A DNA stretch of 64,000 nucleotides from Portulaca oleracea (GCA_029582165.1 CM055870.1:8551832-8615831), one strand, 5' to 3'. Positions 1-12,694 are shown, numbered from the stretch's first letter. A program made the numbers and translations. The notes: generated by a model not told the origin, from the sequence alone.

Positions 1-98
1 ATCAACCTCAAAGTCAATCACCCCAGCTCAATCTTGTCATCTTGCAAAGTATGGTCACGTGTAGCTTGGGTTCCATGCAGTTGATTCAACAAACTATA

Positions 99-340
99 AT
101 TTTTTATTTTTTTTTATATTGATAAATCGAGCCACCTATTGAGTCTCCTATCTCAGGGAGAACGCAGTAGACCTACCAGCCTAAAGGGAAAGGGGATACA
201 CCACTATGAAGCCCACAAAGAGCCTCTCAAAGACATCAACAATTCCCACCAAAAAAATTGTGGTCACCAGAGATCAAACCCTGATGGGGAGAATAAACCT
301 CACACCCTCGATCATGCCACTTGAGCTAAAACTCATTGAC
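99..340 (-). mobile_element. tRNA-derived SINE, minus strand
   Basis: Read on the minus strand, this has an RNA polymerase III A box (TAGCTCAAGTGGC, about 328-316) and, some 35 bases on, a B box (GGGTTTGATCTCT, about 281-269). An A/T-rich tail follows at about 99-125. That order and spacing fit a plant tRNA-derived SINE of about 240 bp. Target duplications are not clear. The short open frame across it on the plus strand is not a gene. Confidence 0.65.
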
Positions 341-344
341 AAAC

Positions 345-1062
345 CAGAATATAATTGGTGTTGGTGAAGGACAATCAAAATAACTTGTCTGACACTAAAA
401 CATAGTTTTCAACTCTACTCCTTGCCACCTTGCCTTGACTCGCCAACCACACAACCACCACCACCACCACCGCCACCAGCTGACTTCCCTCCCAAAATGC
501 AACTAATATCACCACCGTCTCATTTTTCAACATGTTTTCCATGTTTTGTTTTTAGATACCAAAGAAAAGAGGAAAGAATCATCACAAATGTAAAATTCTA
601 TCATTTAACAGTTTATTTCAGTTATCATTATAAAAATTTACTTAGCTAACTCGATTGCATATTATGTGTTTCGTGTGAAAAAAATTGAGTTTCTTTTTAT
701 TTCTATTGAACATTACATGCTAGAATCGTTTCAAGAGCATGTGTATAATTGTTAGTATAGTTATGATCATCATTGTCATCATCGCCGCCATCGTCATTTT
801 ATTGATATCTTTATTACTTTATGATTTACTGTGTTATAAATTGATATATCTATTTATGTGATAAACGATGCATTCTCGCTGAGTGAGTATAGATTTATAA
901 ATTACAATTATATACGGATTTCATACATCATTTCCTTTTAATCCATAGTAATTTAATTGGTTATTACATGGTGCTGTTAAAATATTGTTATACATAAGTT
1001 TGTTTATGTGACGCGTACCTTATTTTAGTTACCTACGCATAATACTTTTCACAATATGCTTA
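345..1062. other. Intergenic, no gene seen
   Basis: AT-rich sequence. A short open frame at 422-649 begins with a proline run from a CCA/CAC repeat and has no recognisable domain, so it is not called. Nothing else is supported here. Confidence 0.6.
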
Positions 1063-1071
1063 TATTTATGC

Positions 1072-1627
1072 GGGTTTTTTTGCATTTTGGACCTTGAACT
1101 TTAGATATATTTATATTTTGAACCCTTGGTTTTCAACATTAATTTTTTAGACCCTAAAGTTTGTAGGCTAAATAAAAAAAGACCTTAAAGTTTGTGGGCT
1201 GAAGAAAAAGGTCCCTATCTCATTCTTTATTTTCCTCCCATGTTTGAATTTATCTCCCGATTGACGTCAAACTTCAGGACTATGGTTAAAACTAATATTG
1301 AAGCTATAATACACTTCTCTTATTCATGTCGGGGCTACTTAGACCCCTGAGTACATGGTTTTAAGTAACTCCAATATGAATAAAAGAGTTTTATTATAAC
1401 TTTAATATCGATTTTAACCTTAGTCTTGAAGTTTGATACCAATCGGGAGAGAAATTCAAACATGGAAAGAAAAAGAAAAACGGGAAACAGGCTTTTTTTC
1501 ACCTCACAAACTTTAGGGTCCTTTTTTTCGGCCTACAAACTTTAGGGTCCAAAAAGTTAAAGTTGAAAACCAAGGGTTCAGAATATAAATATCCTTGAAA
1601 TTCGGGGTCCAAAATGCAAATAACCCC
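1072..1627. mobile_element. Mutator-type hairpin MITE with 9-bp TSD
   Basis: The two halves are inverted copies of each other around a short loop near 1330-1360, so the 556-bp element could fold into one long hairpin. The left end starts GGGTTTTTTTGCATTTTGGA and the right end, reversed, starts GGGGTTATTTGCATTTTGGA. The 9-bp direct repeat TATTTATGC flanks it exactly (1063-1071 and 1628-1636), as expected for a Mutator-like element. It has no coding capacity. Confidence 0.85.
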
Positions 1628-1639
1628 TATTTATGCTAT

Positions 1640-2210
1640 ACTTGATATTGGTAAATATATTATTATTACTAGTCTTATACCTGTATTATGCATGGGATTT
1701 AATTTAATAAAATAGTTATTTTAATTTTAAAAAGTTAAAATGATAAATATAAATACAATTTAGAAACAACAAAACATCATACTATCAAATGAAAATATAC
1801 CATAAAAAATTGATATCCTGAACAGAAACTAAACACTCCATACATATAAATTATAAGCGTACCATGTCACACTCCTTACATATATGTATTTTTTTTCCAA
1901 GATTAGTGGTCTATAGTGATCCCTATTTTCAGATTTTATATGTTAGTAGTCTTTACTTTTTCTTGTATTTTGGTGGTCCTAAAAAATAAAATTGTATTAT
2001 GGTACCAAATCTACCTCCCTATTTAAAGAATCTTTAAATTATTTTTTTGAGAATCCTAGTAATTATTATGACTTTTGTGAGGAATAAAGGAGAAAAATCA
2101 TAAAAATTAGAAAAAAATTAAAAGATGGGACAAACTATGTAAATTCACTTAAAATCATAGGAAAGTATTGTTCTAAATTTTAGAGCAAATGCAAATCAAA
2201 ATATTATGAT
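1640..2210. other. Intergenic, degenerate transposon-like
   Basis: No gene. Part of it (about 1895-2010) resembles an arm of the MULE-like MITE at 21764-22287, sharing the theme TTGTATT...GGTGGTCC..AAAATAAAATTG, so it may be an old relative of that element. Edges could not be placed. Confidence 0.35.
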
Positions 2211-2215
2211 ATTTA

Positions 2216-2548
2216 GGCTCCGTTTGGTTCTTGAAAAGTAGGATGGAAAAAAAAATTTTGAAACACCATTTATTTTCCTTAACTTGGCTTTAAAAAGTTG
2301 GAGGAAGAAGAGTTAGATGGAAAACATAATGGAAAAGTTACATTGATTTTGTCATCAACATTTTCCTTCCAAAGTTGAGAGGAAAGTGAGATGGAAATAT
2401 GATAGGCTAAATGAGATGGTAGGATTGGGGAGGGAGAAAATCAAGGGATAGATTGGTGGAGAACATGGAGGATCTTATACTAAATTAGTGATGAAGAGAT
2501 AAAAATTAATTTTCTTTTCATTTCATTTTCCAAAGACCAAACGGAGCC
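2216..2548. mobile_element. PIF/Harbinger (Tourist-like) MITE
   Basis: A 333-bp element with inverted ends GGCTCCGTTTGGT and ACCAAACGGAGCC, flanked by the trinucleotide TTA on both sides (2213-2215 and 2549-2551), the usual target of PIF/Harbinger elements. It is non-coding. The start resembles the element at 24587-25288, so both may belong to one family. Confidence 0.8.
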
Positions 2549-2551
2549 TTA

Positions 2552-3370
2552 GTTCTTGATTCGGAGGCATCCCACTAGAATAAAATTTTTCATTTTTTAA
2601 GACCATCATGACGTATTTTTTTTTAAAAAAAGTAGAAATTACTTACAAATAAAAGTTGAAAGTAAGGAATTAATGACATATAAAAAAGGAGTTTACACGA
2701 ATTAGATTGTTGACAGTAGAAGGGAAAAGAGAAGTAAAGAAACGGATCCTTGAGTCGTGAGATCAAAAAATACAAACTCTTGGCTGATCTATCAACAACC
2801 AAAACTCAAGCATGAAGCCAAAATGTAGACCATCGTGTCACTCTATTACCCACCGAGTGCCCTCAGTTCTGCTAGCTTCATCGCATTCAAATCCCTGAGT
2901 TCGGTATGAGGATTTGTTGCCTATTTCTCGACAAAATTATCCACTTCAGTCTTCAAATAACATGGAAAACTGGAACTCAAAACATAAAAAATATCGCTAA
3001 AACCCAAACCAGATGAAAATGAAACTGTAATTATTCATATGAAAATAATAGTAGTTGATGAACCTTTTACCTAAACATTATTAGAATTGAAGGTAAAGTC
3101 TAAAATTAAAGACATGAAGATATGGATACAAACTAAAGCATAACAGACCGAACTGGCCAACATTATTGGATTGGAAACAAAGTGAAACAAAACCAATATA
3201 TAGCTACTGAAAAATTGAAAACGCATAAACAACACGAAATTAGGCCACGATTGAATCAAAAATTAAGAAAGTGATAGAATTAAATATCAACTAAAACCCC
3301 AAAATAAAATCAAGAAACATAAAAAATCAATACAAGTACAACCAAATTAAAACGCCAAGATGGAACAAAG
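2552..3370. other. Intergenic, no gene seen
   Basis: AT-rich sequence. The minus-strand open frame at 3071-3259 is short, hydrophobic and without a recognisable domain. No repeat structure was identified. Confidence 0.5.
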
Positions 3371-3375
3371 AAGCA

Positions 3376-6300
3376 TGTAACAACCCACCCCGAAATCATG
3401 TTTAACTATCTATTAATCACAGTAAGTATCCAAATCGCGTTATAAATTTTTCGCGTTTACCTTTATTTATTTATTGATTTACTTAATTATTTATTGTTAT
3501 CGGTGTCGAGTCTCGTGCAGGAGATGGCTAAGGTGCCGAGTTATCGGCTTAAAAATTTTACTTTACATGTTCATTCAATGAGTTAAAGTATTTCAGGTTA
3601 TACAATTTATGTTATAAAGTTATTTACACGTTAAGTTAAGTTGTATCGGGTTTTACCGTTGACGCTATTTTCTTAACTGAAAGGGGTCTAATTATTCGAC
3701 CCCGTAACATTTATATTTTATTACCCAAACCTTAATTTATTTGGGGTATATTTATTTCATTTAAGTACAAGTAATGTTTTATGTTTCATTTATTTGGATT
3801 TTCTATATCCAAGTGTTATTTTATTTTAACCCAATTATTACCAATTGATTTTATTTTAGTACAAGTAAATTATTTAAGTTTACTACATTACAATTATTGT
3901 ATTTTAATTACAAATTCAGTTTTGTTTTAAGTTGTTGAGGGAGTAATTAGAATTAATATTATTTAGGAAGGGGGGGATTCATTACAATTCATTCTAATTT
4001 CCCAACACTCCACACTCTCTCTCTAAACACTCTCCCTCTCCTTCACTGCCGGGCTGCCCAGCAGCCACCTCTGTCATTTTCCGGCCACAGCTCCGGCGGC
4101 CGGCGTGTGCTCCGACGACCCGAGCCACCACTCTTCCTCCCTCTTGTGTTTCTCCAATTTTTAACTCAAAGGTAACCTCTCCAAACTCCCAATTTCAATT
4201 TCTATGAACCCTAATCTGAGAATCTATGTTTCATACTTGCAATTCTCATAAATTCTACCTCTTTTACTCTCTTTTATCTTGAATTCAAGTATATAATTGT
4301 ATTGGTTAAGTTAGGGTTAAGTTTGAGTACATGCATGTGTGTCTTCTAAGTGTTTGTGAGGTTTTATAGTTGGATTCATGGTGGATGATGTTTATATGTT
4401 TATGCATGTGGTTTTTGAGGCCTTTTATGAATGGATTTTTATGGGTTATATTCTGGAAATATGATGGATTAAGGTTATATGGGATTTGGTTATGTTTTGA
4501 TATGATTAAGAGTGGAAAAAAACCCAATTAAAAGCTGAAATTTTGGGTGTTTAAAGTCTCTGTTTGGTTCTAGAAATTTACAGTGTGATAAAAGTGGGAT
4601 TTTTGCCCAAATTTCTACTCCATTTGATAGCGTAAAGTGTTAGCAAACCATAGGCTTTGGAAATTCGAGTTTCCGACATGTATAGCCCGAGTTACGACCA
4701 AAACCGTAACCTCACGATTTTGTATACGAATTCTGAGTCAGTATGTTGAAGGCTGTTTTTCGGACCTTTAGAGACTTCTTTAGTCTTTGTGGTAACATGA
4801 AAGTTTTAGCTAACATTCTGAGCTTTCCGAAAATGCATCATATGCGTCCATACGATGTCGGGATTAAAAGATATGGGGTTTCCAGTGAAGGGTTGCAATC
4901 TGACCTCTGCCCAGAATTCTTAAGTGCATGACTGATTTGATGGCCTTTTTTCGTCCCTTTGGAGACTTTATTGGTTTTAGTGATAAACATAAGAGTTTTA
5001 GGTCACTCTTTGAGCTTTCCAGAAACATAAAGTTTGTGTTCATTGGATATCGGGAGTGTGAGTTACGAGCAGGGCTGTCCGGAACAACATTTCTGCCCAA
5101 TTTGGTTTATGTAAATGTATGTCTTTTGGGCCTCAAATCAACCCAATAAGGGGTTCTAAGCAAAAATGGGTCATGGTTATAAGTTGTCATTTTAGAGTAT
5201 GTGTTTAAGGCTAAAAGTACCATTATGGAGTCTCAATTGAGTCTTAAGGATAACTTCCAAAAGCTAGTATGGTTAGTAAAGTACCTTGTTCCCCCATCTC
5301 TCTTTAAGTGTATTATTCAATGTCTTGAGCTAGCTAAGAGTTTCTTCTAGCTTAGTAGCTTCCAAGTTCAAAGTCAATTCCATCTTTATTGCTTAAATCA
5401 TTGATCCAAGAGTGTTCTTATCGCATTCGAATATGTACATCGTACTCCTTTTTATCGTTCAATTGCTATCGTATTATCAAGTCGTGTTTAACTCCATTGT
5501 GCTTATCCTAACTTTCAAGCTATAACTACCCCATTCATCATCGATTCAAGCTTATTCTATTGGATTCAAGCCCTTTCATTTGAATCATATTCTACGTCAT
5601 TATTCTCATGTTTTCCGACTCGGAAATTTCTAAGGTTTTATATGTACTGCTTCTGTCCGGGCCATTTTTCGGGCCCTTCCTTTCATTTCTAGCCTTTGGG
5701 CCAGTTGACAAAGTTAAAGATCATGATTTTCCAAATTCCGGGATGTACTCTTCTACTTCGTTTCGATTTTTCTAACTCAAGTTATGCTACAAACTCTATT
5801 TTGTTACAACCTAATCTAAAATTGTTACATTTATATTACTAAGTTTCCGAACTCATGATTCTAATTCAGAACCTTATTCGGTTCTTCATTTTTTTTTATG
5901 TATGCTTACATTGGTTGACAAAGTTTCAAAGGCCATCTCCAAGCCGAGCCGAGCCGCCAAGGTCTTTAGCGTCTTAAGGTACGCAAATTGTCCAGCTTTT
6001 ATGATCTAAATCATATTCATGGTTCATTCGATTTATGCCATGTCAAGTTTTATGGTTTACAATGTCTTTATGTTTAATAGTGGACCCGCATTCTATGCTT
6101 ATATTTACAGTTATGTTTTTAGCACTCCTGATCAGAGTGCCTTGACTGAAGGTCGATCGCTTAGCAGTCAATCATTCCAAGTTTAGATCAACTTGGGCAT
6201 ACGCGTGTGTGAGGTGCTTGCACCGATTGTAAGGGTTCCACCTACTTTCTATCTTTATTGGTTTATGTTTATGATCATGTCACTCAAGTCCTATTTTAAC

Positions 6301-6800
6301 CCCTTCCCCGTTTTCAAAATGAATTTAACTGGCGGCACTAAAACCGTCTTTCGAACGGTTTACGTGCTGGGGGTTTACGTACTGAGTGTTTCCCACTCAC
6401 TTTGCGAATGTATTTCAATGTTTTGTTTTTAGGCGGTCCGAGCTCCCAGGATAACGGCGAGGTTAAGCAGAAGTAAGTCGTCTGTACATGGTAGTTCTCT
6501 AAAGGCGATCGATGGTCGGTAATCAAGGTTACTCAAGGGCATTAAAGGCCACTTGGTTGTGGAAAGTCTATATGATATGTTTAATTAAAGGTTGTATAAT
6601 GTATTTGTACTTTAAGTTTAGCGTTTGAGTTGTATGGAGTTAAGTACAGTTTTATGGTGGATTGTTATATTTTTGGTATTGTGTTTTTGCCTTGTCCCGA
6701 GTGGGGGCAGCGGTAATGCCTCGACCTAAGGTGTTCATTGCGCTAATCACGAGTTTGGGATTCTAAAGTATAGTCTTAATCTTGTGATTAAGGTTGGGCA
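3376..6800 (+). repeat. 5' LTR of the gypsy element
   Basis: Direct copy of the sequence at 10157-12689, with an extra 896 bp (5624-6519) that the 3' LTR lacks. Its start, TGTAACAACCC, is intact. Its end is altered: where the 3' LTR finishes GGTTGGGACGTTACA, this copy reads GGTTGGGCATTCTG and then runs into the primer site, so the right edge is uncertain by about 10 bases. The short frames at 4743-4931 and 4928-5149 recur in both LTRs and are not genes. Confidence 0.88.
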
Positions 6801-6809
6801 TTCTGATTG

Positions 6810-6822
6810 TGGTATCAGAGCC
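6810..6822 (+). other. Primer binding site (initiator tRNA-Met type)
   Basis: TGGTATCAGAGCC lies just downstream of the 5' LTR. This is the usual plant retrotransposon site complementary to the 3' end of initiator tRNA-Met, where minus-strand DNA synthesis starts. Confidence 0.9.
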
Positions 6823-7572
6823 GAGTTATAAGAAGGATTCGAGGATATAGAAATTTCCAAGCGATTGTGATATGCATTTGTGAAGTATGGATGCTAAGTG
6901 TGGTGACATATGTGTCCCTTATAGGTGTATGAGTCCTTTATGGATTGAGTTGGAAATATGTGAAATTGTTGGGATGAATGTTGAGCTTGAAGCTCTAGAT
7001 GAGTATATGAACTGTAAGTGTTTTCCCTTGCAGGTTTGAGGACTATGTAAAATTTGGGATAGTCCAATTTATAGGGGAAGTGCTGCCGAAGTTTCTGCAG
7101 GAATTTGAAAGTTTAGTAGCAAGTTTAAGAAAACCTAATTACAGGTTGTGTTTAACTTGAAAGTTTGGTATGAGAGAAGCATGTTATGTGTATAAGTGTC
7201 GTTGTGGACGCGAAGCACGTTGAAGTAGTCCTTAAAGGAGACTTTAGTCATCCAAATAAGAATTTATAAGTCCAATTCCAAGTGGAATTGATGTAAAGCT
7301 CAAATTAGGGGCTAAAAGCCTTGCCAAAGTGTAGAGTGAAATGATTAAAGATGTTTATATGGTACAAATGTTCAGCATGATCCAAGGATAGTAATTAAGG
7401 TCACAGTAATCATGAGATGGAACAAGAGTTCCTTTTTAAGATAAGTAAGGTTCAAGTTGATTGAATCTCGGACCTCGCCTTAATTTTCATTCGCTTAATT
7501 CTTTCAATGAAGTCTATCAATGTCAAAGTTATTAAAGCTTTTTATCGATGTTACATAGAACATAGAGCATAG

Positions 7573-8160
7573 ATGGATTACAATCGTGACCTTTTTCCCA
7601 ACCTCTTCACGATGTTACGAGAGCCCAAGACCAACGTCCAAGTCCACTTCAAGGAGTTGCAAACCGCCTTCGATATCCATTGTGCGGCTAATCCGCAATT
7701 TGAGCGTCGCAATGATGAGTGCCGAGTTTGGTGCTTATTTCCACCCTTCCCCACAAGAGTCTGTGGGATGACGTAAGAAGCTACTACCGCCAGCTACTCC
7801 GTCAGGAAGAACCGGTTGATACGCCTGGTGCTTCAACTACGACCATATTGGGCACAAAATCACACTGCATTGGAAGTTGTTATCATTCAAGCTGCTTCGC
7901 TTATGCGATTACATGTGTGCGAGCTAGGGCTTTTTCTACACGAGATGTTATCGTGCCTGCTCCTCCAAACGCGAGACTAACCCCTCCGCATGTTTCCCTC
8001 CCCACGACGTGGGTCATCACCGTTAGAGCACGAACCCGCGGAGGAAGAAAGATTCTAATATGGATCCCGTCAAACATGAAGTTAACCAAGAACCTAAGGG
8101 TACTAATGATTATGATTAAGGGGCCTCTCATCATGAGAATCTACTCTGATTAACTCACGT
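7573..8160 (+). pseudogene. Possible gag remnant
   Basis: Short overlapping open frames begin with an ATG at 7573 and switch frame near 7720, as expected if one longer frame had been broken. The position just inside the 5' LTR is where gag belongs. I do not recognise a capsid domain or a CCHC knuckle, so the assignment rests on position only. Confidence 0.3.
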
Positions 8161-9479
8161 ACAGGGTTAACTAGAAGCTAACCACCGCTAAGTTAAATGA
8201 CCGAAGTGATCTTTGTGGGTGACCGATTCTTTTGTCTTAAGGTCATCTCTCGTAATTAGTTAAACTATGCTAAATTTATGGGGGCTCCCCATGCCTTTGG
8301 TTAAAGGGAGGCATTGGAAATAATTTGGGGACTTTAGAATTTGTTTAGTGTTAAAATGTATTGCGGATATGGTTGAAAAGGGGGTACCCTAAGGGCAAAA
8401 GGAAGGGGCATCCTCATATTCTAGGATGTTTACATTGGTATCATATGTTGAAGGTTGTTAATTATCGAGTACTGGTGCTAGCCATTAAGGGCGATAAGTT
8501 TTACGTTGTTATAGGGTCGAGGGAAAATTAAATGGGAGTTTCCCCCTACTATACGAACATGCTTGTGGATTTTATAGCCAAGTGAGGCGAGGAAGGTCTT
8601 ATGAGAATGCAATTGGCTACAAACTAAGGACATATACAGAACAAGTTATAAAGTGGTGATGACAATAAATTATGTTGAAAAAGGGTATACTCGTGTAACG
8701 TTGGAATATGTTTGAGAGATAGGAAATTAACTTGAACTACACGGTCCTCGCCTAACTCGAATAACTACGCGCCCAGGCACATGTTCATTCCGCCACTAGG
8801 ATAGGAGAAATTGATTTTGGAGGATAGCTATTAACGAACAACCATTGCGAGGACCAAATTTCTTCTGTATAACGTTTATACTTCAAGTTCATCGTTCAAG
8901 TTCAACTTTTATTCCCTGCTCTCATTGCATATCCTCCTCATAAAGTTTACCTTCTCATCGCAATATTAAAATCCAAGCTTCTCATTTCCTATCCTTGTTT
9001 ATTCTCAAGAATCTTTATCAAATCCTACCGTTGTTATTAGTTCAGTGTGTTAAGACATTCAGACCTGCCTTTGGTGGCTCGTTGCCAATCCATGAACAAA
9101 TTCTTCAGGACCATTACCTACTCTCGTCTGTTGATGATTCATTATGTCTCCAAAGATAAAACTTCATTAGACTCATATGACCCTTCTTACTCGTTAAGAT
9201 TTATCTTTTCCAGGTGATGGTCACGTTCTATCATGAATCTGAACACTCTTTTCAAAGCTTAATTTCCACAAAAGTTGTACTTTGTTTAGGATCAATAGCT
9301 AATGCTTCAAGCAGAAAGGCTTAGCATAGGGTGTGGACTCGTCTTGTAATTCGTCCATAAATGCGGCAAGAACTGAATAAGGAGAGAGCTTTGTCCCTAC
9401 AACCGTCCATCTTGGAGGAAATCAGGATGAATTTCTCTCGTTCATAGAGTTTTTCTATAGTAGCAGATATTAGTCTACC

Positions 9480-10092
9480 ATTCAAATGGCTCCTTTTGAA
9501 GCGCCTTATGACAGGAAAAGTCGCACCCCGTGAGGTTAGGGTGGAATAGTTGAAACTGTAATCACAGGTCCGGAGTTAATCCAGGACGCATCTCATAAGT
9601 TCAAAGTCATCCGACCACATGTCAAGATCGACCAAAGTAGACAAAAGAAGGCGGAAACCGCTCGAACTTTAAATTGGAAACCGTGTTCCCTTTAAAGTGA
9701 TTCAACTCAAGGAGATTCGAAGTTTCAATATCTAGGGGAAGTTAAGCCCTTGCTATAGTAGGGTCTTACTCCGTCGTGGAGGAGATCAATCCAATGACAT
9801 ATCGTTTAGATGTACCTTTTAATCCAAGGCAAATACGTGTCGTTTTCACGTTTCTCCAACTCCGGAAATATGTATCGGGCTCGACCCGCATTCTTGAAGA
9901 AGAACCTCTATTGAAAACGAAAGGTCTCATCGTCGAACAACAATCGATCCAAAATTTTTGGAACACAGAATCAAATGACTTCACTCACAGGAAAGTCCCT
10001 TAGTCGAAGTACTTTGGGCAAATCAAGACACCTCGGAAACCTCTGGGGAAACCGAGGACGACATGAAGGAAAGCTACCCACACGTCTTTTAA
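9480..10092 (+). pseudogene. Ty3/gypsy integrase C-terminal remnant
   Basis: Pieces of the end of a gypsy integrase can be read in order. About 9480-9540 has a QMAPFEA segment followed by R-K-S-R-T-P, the usual motif upstream of the integrase tail. About 9600-9660 has a QSRQKKAET segment. About 9746-9990 reads in one frame with VEEINPMTYRLDVP and then LQLRKYVSG, matching the conserved chromovirus integrase tail. After a one-base shift near 9994, PLVEVLWANQ continues to a stop at 10090-10092, where such polyproteins usually end. The frame is broken and no active protein is expected. Confidence 0.75.
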
Positions 10093-10146
10093 GGAATATC
10101 AGATGCAAGTGAACCAACAGCAAGTTTCGGGGACGAAACTTCTTTT

Positions 10147-10156
10147 AGGGGGGGGA
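10147..10156 (+). other. Polypurine tract of the gypsy element
   Basis: A run AGGGGGGGGA directly abuts the 3' LTR start at 10157. This is where plus-strand priming occurs in LTR retrotransposons. Confidence 0.85.
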
Positions 10157-12689
10157 TGTAACAACCCACCCCGAAATCATGTTTAACTATCTATTAATCA
10201 CAGTAAGTATCCAAATCGCGTTATAAATTTTTCGCGTTTACCTTTATTTATTTATTGATTTACTTAATTATTTATTGTTATCGGTGTCGAGTCTCGTGCA
10301 GGAGATGGCTAAGGTGCCGAGTTATCGGCTTAAAAATTTTACTTTACATGTTCATTCAATGAGTTAAAGTATTTCAGGTTATACAATTTATGTTATAAAG
10401 TTATTTACACGTTAAGTTAAGTTGTATCGGGTTTTACCGTTGACGCTATTTTCTTAACTGAAAGGGGTCTAATTATTCGACCCCGTAACATTTATATTTT
10501 ATTACCCAAACCTTAATTTATTTGGGGTATATTTATTTCATTTAAGTACAAGTAATGTTTTATGTTTCATTTATTTGGATTTTCTATATCCAAGTGTTAT
10601 TTTATTTTAACCCAATTATTACCAATTGATTTTATTTTAGTACAAGTAAATTATTTAAGTTTACTACATTACAATTATTGTATTTTAATTACAAATTCAG
10701 TTTTGTTTTAAGTTGTTGAGGGAGTAATTAGAATTAATATTATTTAGGAAGGGGGGGATTCATTACAATTCATTCTAATTTCCCAACACTCCACACTCTC
10801 TCTCTAAACACTCTCCCTCTCCTTCACTGCCGGGCTGCCCAGCAGCCACCTCTGTCATTTTCCGCCGGCCATACGTGCAGTGCTCCGACGACCCGAGCCA
10901 CCACTCTTCCTCCCTCTTGTGTTTCTCCAATTTTTAACTCAAAGGTAACCTCTCCAAACTCCCAATTTCAATTTCTATGAACCCTAATCTGAGAATCTAT
11001 GTTTCATACTTGCAATTCTCATAAATTCTACCTCTTTTACTCTCTTTTATCTTGAATTCAAGTATATAATTGTATTGGTTAAGTTAGGGTTAAGTTTGAG
11101 TACATGCATGTGTGTCTTCTAAGTGTTTGTGAGGTTTTATAGTTGGATTCATGGTGGATGATGTTTATATGTTTATGCATGTGGTTTTTGAGGCCTTTTA
11201 TGAATGGATTTTTATGGGTTATATTCTGGAAATATGATGGATTAAGGTTATATGGGATTTGGTTATGTTTTGATATGATTAAGAGTGGAAAAAACCCAAT
11301 TAAAAGCTGAAATTTTGGGTGTTTAAAGTCTCTGTTTGGTTCTGGAAATTTACAGTGTGATAAAAGTGGATTTTTGCCCAAATTTCTACTCCATTTGATA
11401 GCGTAAAGTGTTAGCAAACCATAGGCTTTGGAAATTGAGTTTCGACATGTATAGCCCGAGTTACGACCAAAACCGTAACCTCACGATTTTGTATACGAAT
11501 TCTGAGTCAGTATGTTGAAGGCTGTTTTTCGGACCTTTAGAGACTTCTTTAGTCTTTGTGGTAACATGAAAGTTTTAGCTAACATTCTGAGCTTTCCGAA
11601 AATGCATCATATGCGTCCATACGATGTCGGGATTAAAAGATATGGGGTTTCCAGTGAAGGGTTGCAATCTGACCTCTGCCCAGAATTCTTAAGTGCATGA
11701 CTGATTTGATGGCCTTTTTTCGTCCCTTTGGAGACTTTATTGGTTTTAGTGATAAACATAAGAGTTTTAGGTCACTCTTTGAGCTTTCCAGAAACATAAA
11801 GTTTGTGTTCATTGGATATCGGGAGTGTGAGTTACGAGCCCGGGAAGCAGGGCTGTCCGGAACAACATTTCTGCCCAATTTGGTTTATGTAAATGTATGT
11901 CTTTTGGGCCTCAAATCAACCCAATAAGGGGTTCTAAGCAAAAATGGGTCATGGTTATAAGTTGTCATTTTAGAGTATGTGTTTAAGGTTAAAAGTACCA
12001 TTATGGAGTCTCAATTGAGTCTTAAGGATAACTTCCAAAAGCTAGTATGGTTAGTAAAGTACCTTGTTCCCCCATCTCTCTTTAAGTGTATTATTCAATG
12101 TCTTGAGCTAGCTAAGAGTTTCTTCTAGCTTAGTAGCTTCCAAGTTCAAAGTCAATTCCATCTTTATTACTTAAATCATTGATCCAAGAGTGTTCTTATC
12201 GCATTCGAATATGTACATCGTACTCCTTTTTATCGTTCAATTGCTATCGTATTATCAAGTCGTGTTTAACTCCATTGTGCTTATCCTAACTTTCAAGCTA
12301 TAACTACCCCATTCATCATCGATTCAAGCTTATTCTATTGGATTCAAGCCCTTTCATTTGAATCATATTCTACGTCATTATTCTCATGTTTTCCGACTCG
12401 GTAATCAAGGTTACTCAAGGGCATTAAAGGCCATTTGGTTGTGGAAAGTCTATATGATATGTTTAATTAAAGGTTGTATAATGTATTTGTACTTTAAGTT
12501 TAGCGTTTGAGTTGTATGGAGTTAAGTACAGTTTTATGGTGGATTGTTATATTTTTGGTATTGTGTTTTTGCCTTGTCCCGAGTGGGGACGGCGGTAATG
12601 CCTCGACCTAAGGTGTTCCGCTGCGCTAATCACGGGTTTGGGATTCTAAAGTATAGTCTTAATCTTGTGATTAAGGTTGGGACGTTACA
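10157..12689 (+). repeat. 3' LTR of the gypsy element, internally deleted
   Basis: This copy is 2533 bp against about 3425 bp for the 5' LTR. It matches closely up to ...GACTCGG at 12402 and then jumps to TAATCAAGG, omitting what lies at 5624-6519 in the 5' LTR. TCGG occurs at both edges of the missing segment, which suggests a short-homology deletion. Smaller differences include nine bases near 11840 (CCGGGAAGC) that the 5' LTR lacks, and a rearranged C/G-rich patch near 10862. The end GACGTTACA is intact. Confidence 0.9.
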
Positions 12690-12694
12690 AAGCA

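Larger units (their letters stand above)
3376..12689 (+). mobile_element. Ty3/gypsy LTR retrotransposon, degraded inside
   Basis: The element begins TGTAACAACCC and ends GACGTTACA (TG...CA). It is flanked by the 5-bp duplication AAGCA at 3371-3375 and 12690-12694, which is strong evidence for one insertion event. It has two long LTRs, a tRNA-Met-type primer binding site at 6810 and a purine tract at 10147. The roughly 3.35-kb inside has no intact gag-pol, only a recognisable broken piece of the integrase end of pol (about 9480-10092), which gives the Ty3/gypsy assignment. Long LTRs around a short non-coding middle resemble LARD-type non-autonomous elements. Near-identical LTRs suggest a fairly recent insertion. 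Confidence 0.92.

Noticed and set aside
4743..5149. Short open frames in the 5' LTR, repeated at 11512-11927
   Set aside because: They occur twice because they lie in the two LTRs. They have no domain and overlap frames on the other strand, so they are not genes.
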